NCBI GenBank assembly: GCA_029817715.1
Contig: JARUPY010000471.1
Span: 2,666,001 to 2,730,000, forward strand
Origin: Melastoma dodecandrum
Lineage: Eukaryota; Streptophyta; Magnoliopsida; Myrtales; Melastomataceae
DNA: 64,000 nucleotides
Direction of reading: 5' to 3'
Position 1 is the first letter of the stretch, and each line of letters begins with the position of its first letter. The notes beneath the pieces are model-generated. The model worked only from the letters and a program-made list of their open reading frames with translations. It had not been told where the DNA came from and made no database searches. Below are positions 23,394 to 33,105 of this stretch, one piece after another. The translations under genes were made by a program, and so were the position numbers.

Positions 23394-26300
23394 TTAAGTG
23401 TAGTAACGTCGGAGAGCGTCCGCATTGATTGGTTGTGACAGTTCTCCTCCATCCATCTTTGTTAGGATGGTCGCTCCTCCTGAGAAAGCGTGTTTGACGA
23501 CGAATGGTCCCTCGTAGTTTGGAGCAAATTTTCCCCTAGGATCTTTGACGTTTGGAAAGATCCGTTTGAGGACGAGGTCTCCTGGCTTGTACTTGATCTC
23601 TTTGACCTTTTTATTGAATGCCCTGGACATGCGTTGTTGATAACATTGCATGTGGTCGATTGCAGCAAGTCGTCTCTCATCGATGAAGTCGAGATGGGCG
23701 AGGTGGTGATTAACCTTCTCTTCTTCGGTCATGTTGCTTTGGGACGAGATCCGAAGACTAGGCAGCTTGACCTCTGCTGGAATGACTGCTTGAGTGCCAT
23801 AGACGAGTTCAAAGGGAGTTGCCCCAGTCGAAGTGCGCATCGTCGTCCGGTAAGCGAGTAATGCGAAAGGGAGCTTCTCGTGCCAATCTCGATATGTGAT
23901 TGCCGTCTTCTGAAGAATCCTTTTCATGTTTTTGTTGGCAGCTTCGACTGCACCGTTCATTTGTGGACGGTATGGAGAAGAGTTCAAGTGTTTGATTCGA
24001 AATTCAGTACATAGAGTATTCATTTGGTTGCCGTTGAAGTTTGTGCCGTTGTCGGTGACGAGCAGCTCTGGTACTCCGTATCTGGTGATGATGTTTGCCC
24101 GCATGAAACGTATAATGTTATTCGCGGTGACTTCCTTGAAAGATTGTGCTTCGATCCATTTAGTAAAGTAGTCGATGGCGACCAGTATGAATCGATGTCC
24201 GTTTGATGCCTTGGGATTAATCGGCCCGATGACGTCCATGCCCCACATTGAGAATGGCCACGGTTCAAACAGTGGGTAGAGCCTTGTTGGAGGGACGTGC
24301 ACCTTGTTGCTGTAGATCTGACATTTGTGGCAGGTTTTGACGTATTTGATGCAGTCGGCCTCGATTGTGAGCCAATAGTATCCCTGACGCATGATCTTTT
24401 GAGCGAGAGCATAACCGTTCATGTGTGGTCCACAAACGCCTTCATGGACTTCAAAGATGATGGCCTGGGCTTCCTGTTTGGTAACGCACCGCATGAGGGT
24501 TGTTGTGAAGGACTTCTTGTAGAGCACGTCGCCGTTGAGGAAGTAGCTCCTTGCAATCCTTCGGATGAATTTGCGTTCCTTTCCTGTGCTGCCTTGGGGA
24601 AATGCGTTTGTCTCTAGGTATGATTTGATGTCTGTGAACCACGGTGGTGAGTCCCAAGGTTGGCAAAGCTCGACGTGCATGCAGCTTGGATCCTCGGCAA
24701 TGTCGATGCGAAGAGGCTCGATGTCCATTTCTCCTGCTAATGGAATCATTGATGCAAGAATAGCAAGAGCGTCAGCGAAACGATTATCTGCCCGTGGGAG
24801 GTAACTGAATTCAATATCAATGAATTGGCGGGCTAGTGTTTGTAGGTATTCCTGATATGGGATAAGCTTTGGATCCCGTGTGCGCCATGCCCCGTTTGTT
24901 TGGGAGATAATGAGTGACGAATCTCCATAAACGTCAAGAAATCGGATCCGCATGTCGAGTGCACGTAATATGCCGAGGATGCATGCTTCGTATTCAGCAA
25001 TGTTGTTTGTGCAAGGGAAAGTGACTTTTGCAGCTGTTGGATAATATTGTCCGTCTGGGGATATCACTACCGCTCCAATACCTGAACCAGAAGAGTTGAC
25101 TGCACCGTCGAAATACATTGTCCACCTTTGCTGCGACTCGGTGAGGAAAATGTTTTCGTCTGGTAATTTGATTTCCAAAGGAGAATTATCTGTCCCTGGA
25201 TATTCCGCAATGTGATCAGCGATTGTTCTACCTTTGATTGACTTAGTTGAGTGGAATCTGATGTCGAATTCAGCTAGCTGCAACTGCCACTTGGAGACTC
25301 TTCCTATCAGTGTTGGTTTGTCAAAGAGATACTTGAGGGGATCATTTTCGGATACTAGTAAGATCTCATAGTGGAGAGTGTACTGTCGAAGTCGGTGTAG
25401 CACCCAAACGAGTGCGCAACAGGTACGTTCTGACATAGTGTACCGGGACTCGCAATCAGTGAATTTCTTGCTCAAGTAGTAAATTGCATGTTCCTTGGCG
25501 CCTGGCAGCTGTTGGGCAAGCATGGCTCCGAATGACTCTTCTCGAACTGTGAGGTAGAGCGTGAGAGGGTGCCCCGGCTTTGGCGGGATGAGGACGGGCG
25601 GTTCTGTTAGATAAGCCTTTATCTGCTCGAACGCGGTTTTACAGTCGTCGTCCCACTCAAATTTTACATCTTTCCTTAGTTTCTTGAAGAGGGGTTTACA
25701 TGTATCTGCCAAGTTAGAGATGAACCTTCCAATGTAGTTGACGCGACCCATGAAGCCCCGAATCTCCTTAACTGACTTTGGTGCTGAGAGATCGCGAATT
25801 GCCTTGATTTTGTCAGGGTCGATTTCGATACCTTTGCTGCTGACAACGAACCCTAGAAGTTTGCCTGATGTCGCCCCGAAGACGCACTTGGCCGGATTGA
25901 GACGAAGCTTGTACTTGCGAAGTCGTTCGAATAGCTTGCGGAGAACAACAGTATGGTCTTCTCCCGCTCTGGATTTTGCGATCATATCGTCGACGTAGAC
26001 TTCGATTTCTCGGTGCATCATGTCATGGAAGAGGACCACCATTGCGCGTTGATAAGTTGCCCCGGCGTTCTTGAGTCCGAAAGGCATGACCCGGTAACAA
26101 AATGTGCCCCAGGGTGTTGTGAAAGTCGTTTTCTCCTTATCTTCTTCAGCCATACGTATTTGGTTGTACCCGGAAAATCCATCCATGAAAGAAAACCTGT
26201 TAAAACCAGCAGTATTGTCTACAAGCAAGTCGATGTGCGGCAGAGGGAAGTCGTCTTTGGGACTCGCTTTGTTAAGGTCACGGTAATCGACGCAGACTCG

Positions 26301-26796
26301 GACTTTCCCGTTTTTCTTGATGACGGGGACGATGTTGGCGACCCATTGTGGGTAATTGGCTACCTCGATGAAGTTGACCTTGAGGAGTTTATCCACTTCT
26401 TCCTTGATTGCAAGAGCTAGCTCGGGCTTGTACCGTCGTTGTTTCTGCTTAGTGGGACGGATTAGTGGATCAGTGGGGATTTTGTGCTCCACTATCTCCG
26501 GGTCTAGACCTGGCATATCCGCATACGTCCAAGCGAAGATATCTGAAAACTCCCTGAGTAGGTTGACGATGCTCTTGGCCTCATCTGTTGGGAGATCAGC
26601 ACCGATGTGTAGCTCTTTGGGATCATCATCCGTTCCGATGTTGATTGTTTTGGGTTCTTGTAATGTTATCTCCTTTGGTTCTTCATGTCGTTGGAGACCT
26701 AGCTCGAGACCATGGTAGCCATCGAGGGATCTTGGGTTATCTATGATCACTTCGTCATGTTCTGGGGTATTTTCAGGTACGTCCGAAGCGCCGTTC
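23394..26796 (-). CDS. Retrotransposon pol: RT, two RNases H, integrase (Tat/Ogre)
   Basis: The open frame runs from 26843, but the coding exon most likely starts at 26796, after the acceptor TGTAG, and continues the gag-pro frame. Residue positions count from 26843. Reverse transcriptase spans about 130-320 with YVDD at 283-286. A first RNase H follows at about 430-545, then a second, archaeal-type RNase H (MYFDGAVNSSG, from about 575) as found in the Tat lineage. The integrase has an HHCC zinc site (H-x-H pair, then CHKC) and a DDE core (WGMDVIGP, then TDNGTNF). No stops interrupt it. It makes and integrates element DNA. The last coding residues lie next to the long 3' region. Confidence 0.93.
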
Positions 26797-27116
26797 CTAC
26801 ATGTAAGAAACAAGTCAAGATCGTGCTTGTAGCTGAATTGCATGAAATTTGAGTTATTATACTATGTGACAACTATCTTAAGTCAAGTGTTCCAAAAATA
26901 GAATAAAACATTAAATCATTGTGGGATCAGTCCTCAGCGGGGCCCTCGTTGTTTCCTCAGATTCGCCCATTAACATCAGCGTCCCGATCCCACAGACACT
27001 AACTCGAGTCACGTTATATACGAACAACCTTGCTAGTCCGCGACCAGAATGTAGCAAGGTAAATTATTCTAGACTCGATTATTCTAAGTGCAAAAAGTAA
27101 AGTTGGAAAGGTTCAC
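26797..27116 (-). other. Intron between gag-pro and pol
   Basis: On the - strand the gag-pro frame reads GAAGG, then GTGAAC, where an unspliced read meets TGA. The acceptor TACATGTAG at 26797 is followed by GAACGG. Removing the 320 bp joins gag-pro to pol in one frame (PLEG then NGAS). A spliced junction at this spot is a known feature of Ogre elements; that it is used here is inferred. Confidence 0.75.
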
Positions 27117-30100
27117 CCTTCGAGCGGCATGTCTGACTCAGCCGGGTTCGACGCTTCCATCATGTTGATTTCTTCTTCGGGCTCTTGTGCCTCAATCTTC
27201 AAGCCCTCCACTTGCTCGGAGAGGGTCTCACCTTCCATTGTCGTTGCCGACGAACGAACAAAAGGGATGGCTGACTTGCCGCCAGTGCGCATGTCCTGGA
27301 TTGTTATCTTAGGCCTCCGTGGTTCATTACCATTGGATCCGAGAGCGCGTGTCCCCAACCGGGTAGGTATGTCGATCGGATGTCGGATGCCCTGCCCTTG
27401 AGCTCCGAGTCCTTGACCAGGCCGGTACCCGAATCTGATGAACTGTCGAGCAGCGCTGCGGTTGCCCCGACCCATTAGGGGATCTGACCTGAAGTCCCTC
27501 CTGACCATGTTCACCATCTCGAACGCTTGAGCCGTCGATGGTTCGCCAGCTGGTTCTCCGACGTAAGGCATGTCAATTTCATGGCACAACTCCATGGTAC
27601 ACTCCCCTTTGACTGTGATGAGCTTGCCATCTGAAGGAAAACGGACCATCTGGTGCAAAGTCGAAGGGATTGCCCCGGCTTGATGGATCCACGGACGTCC
27701 TAGCAGCATGTTGAAGGATCCGGCGGTCTCAAGGATTTGGAATGCGGAGGAGAAGAGAGTGGGCCCCACTTTAATCTCTAGAGTCACCTCGCCGTGGGCC
27801 TGACGTTTTGCGCCGTCAAAAGCTCGAATGGTCAAGCTGGAAGGTGGGAGTTTCTCGATGTTGATACCGAGCTTATGAGCCACATCGAGTGGGATGATGT
27901 TGACTCCAGACCCTCCGTCGATGAGCACCTTGGAAACAATAGTATCGCGACATTTGAGCGTGATGAACAAAGCGCTGTTGTGGTCCTGTCCTCCTTCCGG
28001 GAGGTCGTCTTCCGAGAAGGTGATGGCATTGTTTGCCAGCATGCCGTTCATGTACGAGTCCAGCGCGTTGACCTCAATCTCTTCCGGTACGTGTACTTCA
28101 GCCAGAAATTTCTCCAACATCTCCCTGTGTTTGTCAGAAGAATGGATCAAGTCGAAAAGAGAAATATGGGCGGGTTGCTTCCTCAGCTGCTCCACAATAT
28201 TGTAGTCGCTTTCTTTCACCGAGTAGATCACCTTGCGAATTTGCTCATTCGACGGCCCCTTGGGCTTTGAAGACTCAAGCTGCTGTTGAGGCTCTGGAGC
28301 CGGCACCACTCTTCCCGAACGGGTGATGAGCTCGACTTCTGGGCTGGGTGTCATGCCACTTGGACCAATGACAACTGGACCCCTTGGTTCCATCTGTATC
28401 GGTGTAGGTACTTGAGGCGGTATCTCCGATTGTGCTGGACCCAATGGAATGTAGACATATGGTGCTCGAGGGAGTACTTGGGGGAAAATGTCCGGTATAG
28501 CGGCATGCATCTGTAGAGGGTGTGTATCTCCTCCGTATGATCCATATCCACGTCCACGTCCACGACCACGTCCTCGTCCTCGTCCTCGACTGGTCTCGAT
28601 CATGTTGATATATTCTTCCCCTTCGAACTCACCCGTCTTGACCTCTATATCATCCACCTTCTTAATATCAGACTCCTTTTGCTTCTTGGCTTGTCTAATA
28701 TATGTCGGCATAAGGTTCAGGGGTATAGCCACATTGGGTGGTATGTAGTGAGTGCACATGCGGGGTCGGCGTCTCCAGCCTCGTCCCCTATTGAGCTCCG
28801 CTACATTGCCGCGTTCAGTGATCTCCTGCTCCACTTCATGTAAATGCACCTCCTCTTCATGATCAACCAGCGGTGCGAAGGGATTTGTCCCGACATAATT
28901 GACGTGCGCGGGCAATGGGTTGCTCATGACATTTGGAGTCGTAGCCGGTGTCGCGAACGTAATAACGCCGTCATCCAGCAAGTTCTGAATCTTGAATTTG
29001 AGCGCGATGCAATCCTTGGTGTCGTGCCCCAGTGCTCCAGAGTGATATTGACAACTCGCCTTGGGGTTGTAGCCAAAAGAAGAAGGGTTAGTCGGTTTGG
29101 GGTCCACAGGTGAGATGAAGCCCATGTCTCTCAGCCGGGTAAACATGACATCTAATGGATCGGGGGTCGGAACCAGGTCCTCCAATCTGCGTCGGGGACG
29201 TTCTTGTTGTGCAGGCTTTGGCTGCTGGCGTATCATCACAGGAGCGGGCGGTCTAGGATTGGCCACCATAGGCACAGGCGGTCTAATGGTAGCGACAGCG
29301 TAGGTCCTCGGTGCATATGAAGTCGGCGATGCCATTGCCTTATTGTGCTCTGCAGCCGCGACGAGCTCCTTGGGCTTTGGTTTGACGACCGACTTTACTG
29401 AAGGGGAGGGAATCAGTCCTTCTCGGTTCACCACATCGAGTTTATCTGCATTAATGACCGCTTGGGCAAAGGTTGTGATGGTCTGGCCAATCATGTAAGG
29501 TAGGTACTCGCGCGGGAGAAGTTGGAAAAACTCGTCTATCAACTCCTTTTCTTTTAAAGCTGGCTTAATCTGCGAGGCCATCTCCCTGAACCGATAAGCA
29601 AATTGTTTGATGTCCTCAGAGCGGTACCTTTTCAACTTCCGCAAGTCTGATATCGTGGGTGCCATTTCGACATTGAAACTGTAGTAATTGAGAAAGTCAA
29701 GAGCCAACTCCCTGAATGTCGCGTACTGGTTCACATCCTTGGTGTAATACCAGTGCAGCGCCGACTCCGCTAAACTCTCCTGAAACATGGCGATGCGAAA
29801 CTTATCATCCACCGGGTACACAGCCATTTTGTGGCAGAAGTGTTTTAGATGTAATTCCGGGCAGCCGTTTCCACGGAACTTCTCAAATTCAGGCATTTTA
29901 AACTTCGGCGGGACTTGAATTTGTGGGACATGGTAGTTGGCATATTCCCAGTTGTGACCTCGTTGTCCCTGAATGGCGTTGAGGCGTTCTTCCATCCTCG
30001 CCATACGACGCGCCTCCTCTTCTTGCATTGAGGCAATCTTAGCCTCGAGTCTTGTCTCGAAAGCGTCGGCTTGCTGCTGTTCGCCAAATAGTTCATTCAC

Positions 30101-31045
30101 GATAGCCGTGTTACGGTTTCTTAAGTTTGGCACGGTCGGGTCTGCATGTGCTGCCGAGGGCAGTGTGATCGGTATGGGGATTCCGAAGCCTGCAGTTGTA
30201 GAGGTGACAGGAAAATAGGGCGATGGCCCAAGTGGTGCTGATTGATAGGGAGTTGGCCCTGGTACGGATGGTTGAGGGTAGTATGGTGGAAGGTATGGTG
30301 GTGTTGTGGTTGAAGGAAAAGGCGGCCCACGCATGTATGGGTTATAGAAGGGTGCTATACTTGCGGAGATAGCGGATCCGGAGATGGCATGGTTATAGGG
30401 GGTTGGAAGGCTTGATGAAGCGATTAGACTTGGCTGAAAATGTGGGTAGTAAGGTGGCATTGAAGACGTGGTAGATCCAGGCATAACAGGGGGAAGATGG
30501 GGGTTTTGGGTGACAACAAGAGCAGGTATGGCTGCAGTCTGTCGTTGGAGTAGCTCAGTCATCATCGTCTTCAAAGATGACAACTCTGCGGTGAGCGACT
30601 CGACTTTGTTTCCCAAGGAATTGTCGTCGGCACTTTGGGCCGGTGCTGGTGGTGCAGGAGGAGATGACGCAGCGATTGGCACCGTTGATCTTGGTATAGC
30701 CGGTGCGGAGAAAGTCATCGGTGGGATATATGTCGAAGACGCATTTCCTCCTGATGATCGCCCGATGGTGAAGACCGTGGCTTGGGAAGACAGCGGTGGA
30801 AAAGTTTCCAAGGAAACCACGGGTACTGCCGTTGATGAAGGCACAACGACGGCGGGAGTTGGAGTAGCAATCGCTGCGGTTGATCCTATGTTGGACGTCG
30901 TCATATCGGTTGAGGAAACTCCTGAGCTGGCCATGCGTATCGTCCGGCTTCGCAGCTCGAACGGACGTGTCCTCGGGAGATTAATTTTGGTACCTTGGGG
31001 AGAAAATCGAAATGAGAGTTGAATCAGCCTCAATTGTGAGTTCAT
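27113..31045 (-). CDS. Retrotransposon gag-pro polyprotein (Tat/Ogre)
   Basis: 1310 residues if unspliced. After a Pro/Ser/Thr-rich N-terminus comes the retrotransposon gag domain (FRGNGCPELHLKHF to REYLPYM), then a zinc-knuckle-like CQYHSGALGHDTKDC, an Arg-Gly run (RGRGRGRG), an aspartic protease with LIDGGSGVNIIP, and a G-patch-like segment (FGYRPGQGLG). Gag packages the RNA and protease cuts the polyprotein. The TGA end of this ORF overlaps the intron donor, so unspliced RNA would give Gag-Pro alone and spliced RNA would give Gag-Pro-Pol. No disabling change is seen. Confidence 0.92.
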   Translation of the reverse strand: MNSQLRLIQLSFRFSPQGTKINLPRTRPFELRSRTIRMASSGVSSTDMTTSNIGSTAAIATPTPAVVVPSSTAVPVVSLETFPPLSSQATVFTIGRSSGGNASSTYIPPMTFSAPAIPRSTVPIAASSPPAPPAPAQSADDNSLGNKVESLTAELSSLKTMMTELLQRQTAAIPALVVTQNPHLPPVMPGSTTSSMPPYYPHFQPSLIASSSLPTPYNHAISGSAISASIAPFYNPYMRGPPFPSTTTPPYLPPYYPQPSVPGPTPYQSAPLGPSPYFPVTSTTAGFGIPIPITLPSAAHADPTVPNLRNRNTAIVNELFGEQQQADAFETRLEAKIASMQEEEARRMARMEERLNAIQGQRGHNWEYANYHVPQIQVPPKFKMPEFEKFRGNGCPELHLKHFCHKMAVYPVDDKFRIAMFQESLAESALHWYYTKDVNQYATFRELALDFLNYYSFNVEMAPTISDLRKLKRYRSEDIKQFAYRFREMASQIKPALKEKELIDEFFQLLPREYLPYMIGQTITTFAQAVINADKLDVVNREGLIPSPSVKSVVKPKPKELVAAAEHNKAMASPTSYAPRTYAVATIRPPVPMVANPRPPAPVMIRQQPKPAQQERPRRRLEDLVPTPDPLDVMFTRLRDMGFISPVDPKPTNPSSFGYNPKASCQYHSGALGHDTKDCIALKFKIQNLLDDGVITFATPATTPNVMSNPLPAHVNYVGTNPFAPLVDHEEEVHLHEVEQEITERGNVAELNRGRGWRRRPRMCTHYIPPNVAIPLNLMPTYIRQAKKQKESDIKKVDDIEVKTGEFEGEEYINMIETSRGRGRGRGRGRGRGYGSYGGDTHPLQMHAAIPDIFPQVLPRAPYVYIPLGPAQSEIPPQVPTPIQMEPRGPVVIGPSGMTPSPEVELITRSGRVVPAPEPQQQLESSKPKGPSNEQIRKVIYSVKESDYNIVEQLRKQPAHISLFDLIHSSDKHREMLEKFLAEVHVPEEIEVNALDSYMNGMLANNAITFSEDDLPEGGQDHNSALFITLKCRDTIVSKVLIDGGSGVNIIPLDVAHKLGINIEKLPPSSLTIRAFDGAKRQAHGEVTLEIKVGPTLFSSAFQILETAGSFNMLLGRPWIHQAGAIPSTLHQMVRFPSDGKLITVKGECTMELCHEIDMPYVGEPAGEPSTAQAFEMVNMVRRDFRSDPLMGRGNRSAARQFIRFGYRPGQGLGAQGQGIRHPIDIPTRLGTRALGSNGNEPRRPKITIQDMRTGGKSAIPFVRSSATTMEGETLSEQVEGLKIEAQEPEEEINMMEASNPAESDMPLEG

Positions 31046-31244
31046 TTTGGACGCATGATATGTGGTGATGCATGATTATGTCTAATGCAAGGATTGGATT
31101 GTAATTACAATGAACACAATCCAAGAGAGAGAAAACAAGTTAGCAACACGACGTCTAAGCTAAAGTTTATTACAAAGAGTATTAAAAAGTTTGATGAATA
31201 TAAGATGAAATGAGATTTCAAGTCTGTTATGATAGAGTCGATCT

Positions 31245-32420
31245 TCAAATGCGATCCCAAGGAGTAATGCGCTTCTTTTGGAAACGGGCTGACTGGGCGT
31301 CGATGTCCTTCTGATGTTTTGGGGGAAGGTCGAACTCTTTCTCTGTGAGAGTCATCCACACGCGTGCGAAGTGTGTCGTTGCTCGTCGAATTACGCCCAT
31401 CGGTGGTGGGTTATCTAGGTCGATTGGATGAAATGGTTTAGTTGGTGCTGCTCTGATCCGCGGAAGTCCTCCGAACTGGTGCATGACCCGTGCTGGACAG
31501 TAGTAGGACGTCCCGGTGATCCCAACGATCGGGATGTAATCTCCATCTAGGGAGCTTATGATAGCCCAGTCCACGTCGAAGCATTTGGCCATCGGATAGA
31601 AGTCCTCAGGCTCCAAAGAGCGGAAGAGAGCTCGGACACCAGCAAAGGTACGAGTCGGAAGGCGAGCACGTCCTGATATGCGGTCGAGCAAATCTGGAAA
31701 TTGTTCTCGTCTGAACGATTCTCCGGTGATGCCGATGTGGATGTAGAACCATGCCTGGAGTAGTGTCGGGCTGAAGGTGAACTTGTGATTCTGCACCCCC
31801 TCTCTAGCTCTGCGCGCAATTCGGGTAAGGCTGTAATTTGTTTCGCCGACCAGGTTGGGAAGAAAAGGTCTTCCTTCGATGATTGCTTTTGTCAGGTAGA
31901 CTGTTCGCTTGTTGAGCAATGCCTCACTGTATGGGTAGAGTATCGTCCCTGTGAACAAGAGGATAAAGGCCCTCGCTGATCCTTGACCGTCTTCCATGTG
32001 TGGCTCATACGGTGTGTTGCGTAACTCGAAGAGCTTGTTGACGTTGATATGTCCTTCCACGGTAAACAAGTTGGGTACCACTGCTGGTGAGATTTGAAGG
32101 AGACGAGCAATGTAGTTCCTCGGCTTGTCATCGTAAGGTAGGGGGAGGATTCCTGAGTGAGGAGGTAGTGCAGAGAGGTCCCCATATTCTTCGTAAGTCG
32201 GCGCCAGTTCTAAAGTGCCAAATCTGAAGGTGTAGCTCTCGGGATCCCAGCGAGCGACGAGATGCTGAAGAAGGAACCAATCAACCTCCATGCGGATGAG
32301 GTGAAAGAGTCCTCCAAGCTTCTGTTGCACGAACTCCCTTTCTGAGGGTCTGAGCACATCGAGCCACCGTCGAAGCAAATCCGTAGATGGAACCCCCTTG
32401 CGTGGCGCTATTGATTCCAT
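31245..32420 (-). CDS. Extra ORF upstream of gag (DUF7745 / plant-mobile-domain-like)
   Basis: 391 residues. It shows the pattern of plant-mobile-domain/DUF7745 proteins: an N-terminal WLDVLRPSEREFV region, a FRFGTLELAPTYEEYGDLS block, and later LDGDYIPIVGITGTSYYCPARV. Such an ORF ahead of gag is a mark of Ogre-type elements. Its function is unknown. The start is the first ATG of the frame, on the sense strand after the primer-binding site; the gap to gag is about 200 bp. The domain name is from memory of the pattern. Confidence 0.75.
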   Translation of the reverse strand: MESIAPRKGVPSTDLLRRWLDVLRPSEREFVQQKLGGLFHLIRMEVDWFLLQHLVARWDPESYTFRFGTLELAPTYEEYGDLSALPPHSGILPLPYDDKPRNYIARLLQISPAVVPNLFTVEGHINVNKLFELRNTPYEPHMEDGQGSARAFILLFTGTILYPYSEALLNKRTVYLTKAIIEGRPFLPNLVGETNYSLTRIARRAREGVQNHKFTFSPTLLQAWFYIHIGITGESFRREQFPDLLDRISGRARLPTRTFAGVRALFRSLEPEDFYPMAKCFDVDWAIISSLDGDYIPIVGITGTSYYCPARVMHQFGGLPRIRAAPTKPFHPIDLDNPPPMGVIRRATTHFARVWMTLTEKEFDLPPKHQKDIDAQSARFQKKRITPWDRI

Positions 32421-33080
32421 GAGATCAACCTACAAGCTTGGATTTCATTCAATTGTAACAACAATCCAATCCAAATCCTAATATGATGCGAATTTTTATG
32501 TTTGAAGAGTATTGAACAAATATAAATGTGTTGATGCGAACTTTTGCATAGCAGGCACTCATGTAGAATGAATGTTAATGGATGCAGTAATGTAAATAGG
32601 GGAGATAGGGAAGGGAGAGAGTTGAGGAAACCCCCGCAACCAACCCAAACCGCTGCAAAAATGAACAAAATTAGTTATTACGATTTATCGCATACAAAAC
32701 ATACCTGAGACCTGTCCCTACACAGGTAGCAGTCACTTAGTAACAAACAAATGCATATGCGGCGTCTGGTACCTGTAGTGAGCAGACAATGCTAGACTCT
32801 CGGATGAAGGCTTCTAAACCTCCCTCGGACTGAGGGAAGCGGGGCCCCGGCCAAAAACCATACCGCAAATAGCAGCAGGCTGAGCCTTTCGGTGACCCCC
32901 CTAAAAATCCTAGCCCCGGGTTCGGGCACACCTAGATATGCCTAGGAAAGCAGTAAACGAACACAACCATGAGAACAACAAAAAAGGCACCGAGCCAAGC
33001 AAGTACATGCGCAAACAAAAATTCCTCTCCCGTGTGGATTAAAAATGTAAGAGCGTTCGAAAAGAATCCACATGCTCATT
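32421..33080 (-). other. 5' untranslated leader of the Tat/Ogre element
   Basis: The roughly 660 bp between the primer-binding site and ORF1 contain only short ORFs with no recognisable product. Confidence 0.6.
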
Positions 33081-33098
33081 TCCCCAGCGGAGTCGCCA
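33081..33098 (-). other. Primer-binding site of the Tat/Ogre element
   Basis: On the - strand TGGCGACTCCGCTGGGGA lies 7 nt after the 5' LTR end. Starting in TGG, it fits the CCA tail of a tRNA. Ogre elements are reported to use an Arg tRNA; I could not confirm the isoacceptor. Confidence 0.75.
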
Positions 33099-33105
33099 TC
33101 CGGGA

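Noticed and set aside
27129..31022. + strand ORFs within the gag-pro region
   Set aside because: They are shadows of the long - strand polyprotein frame.
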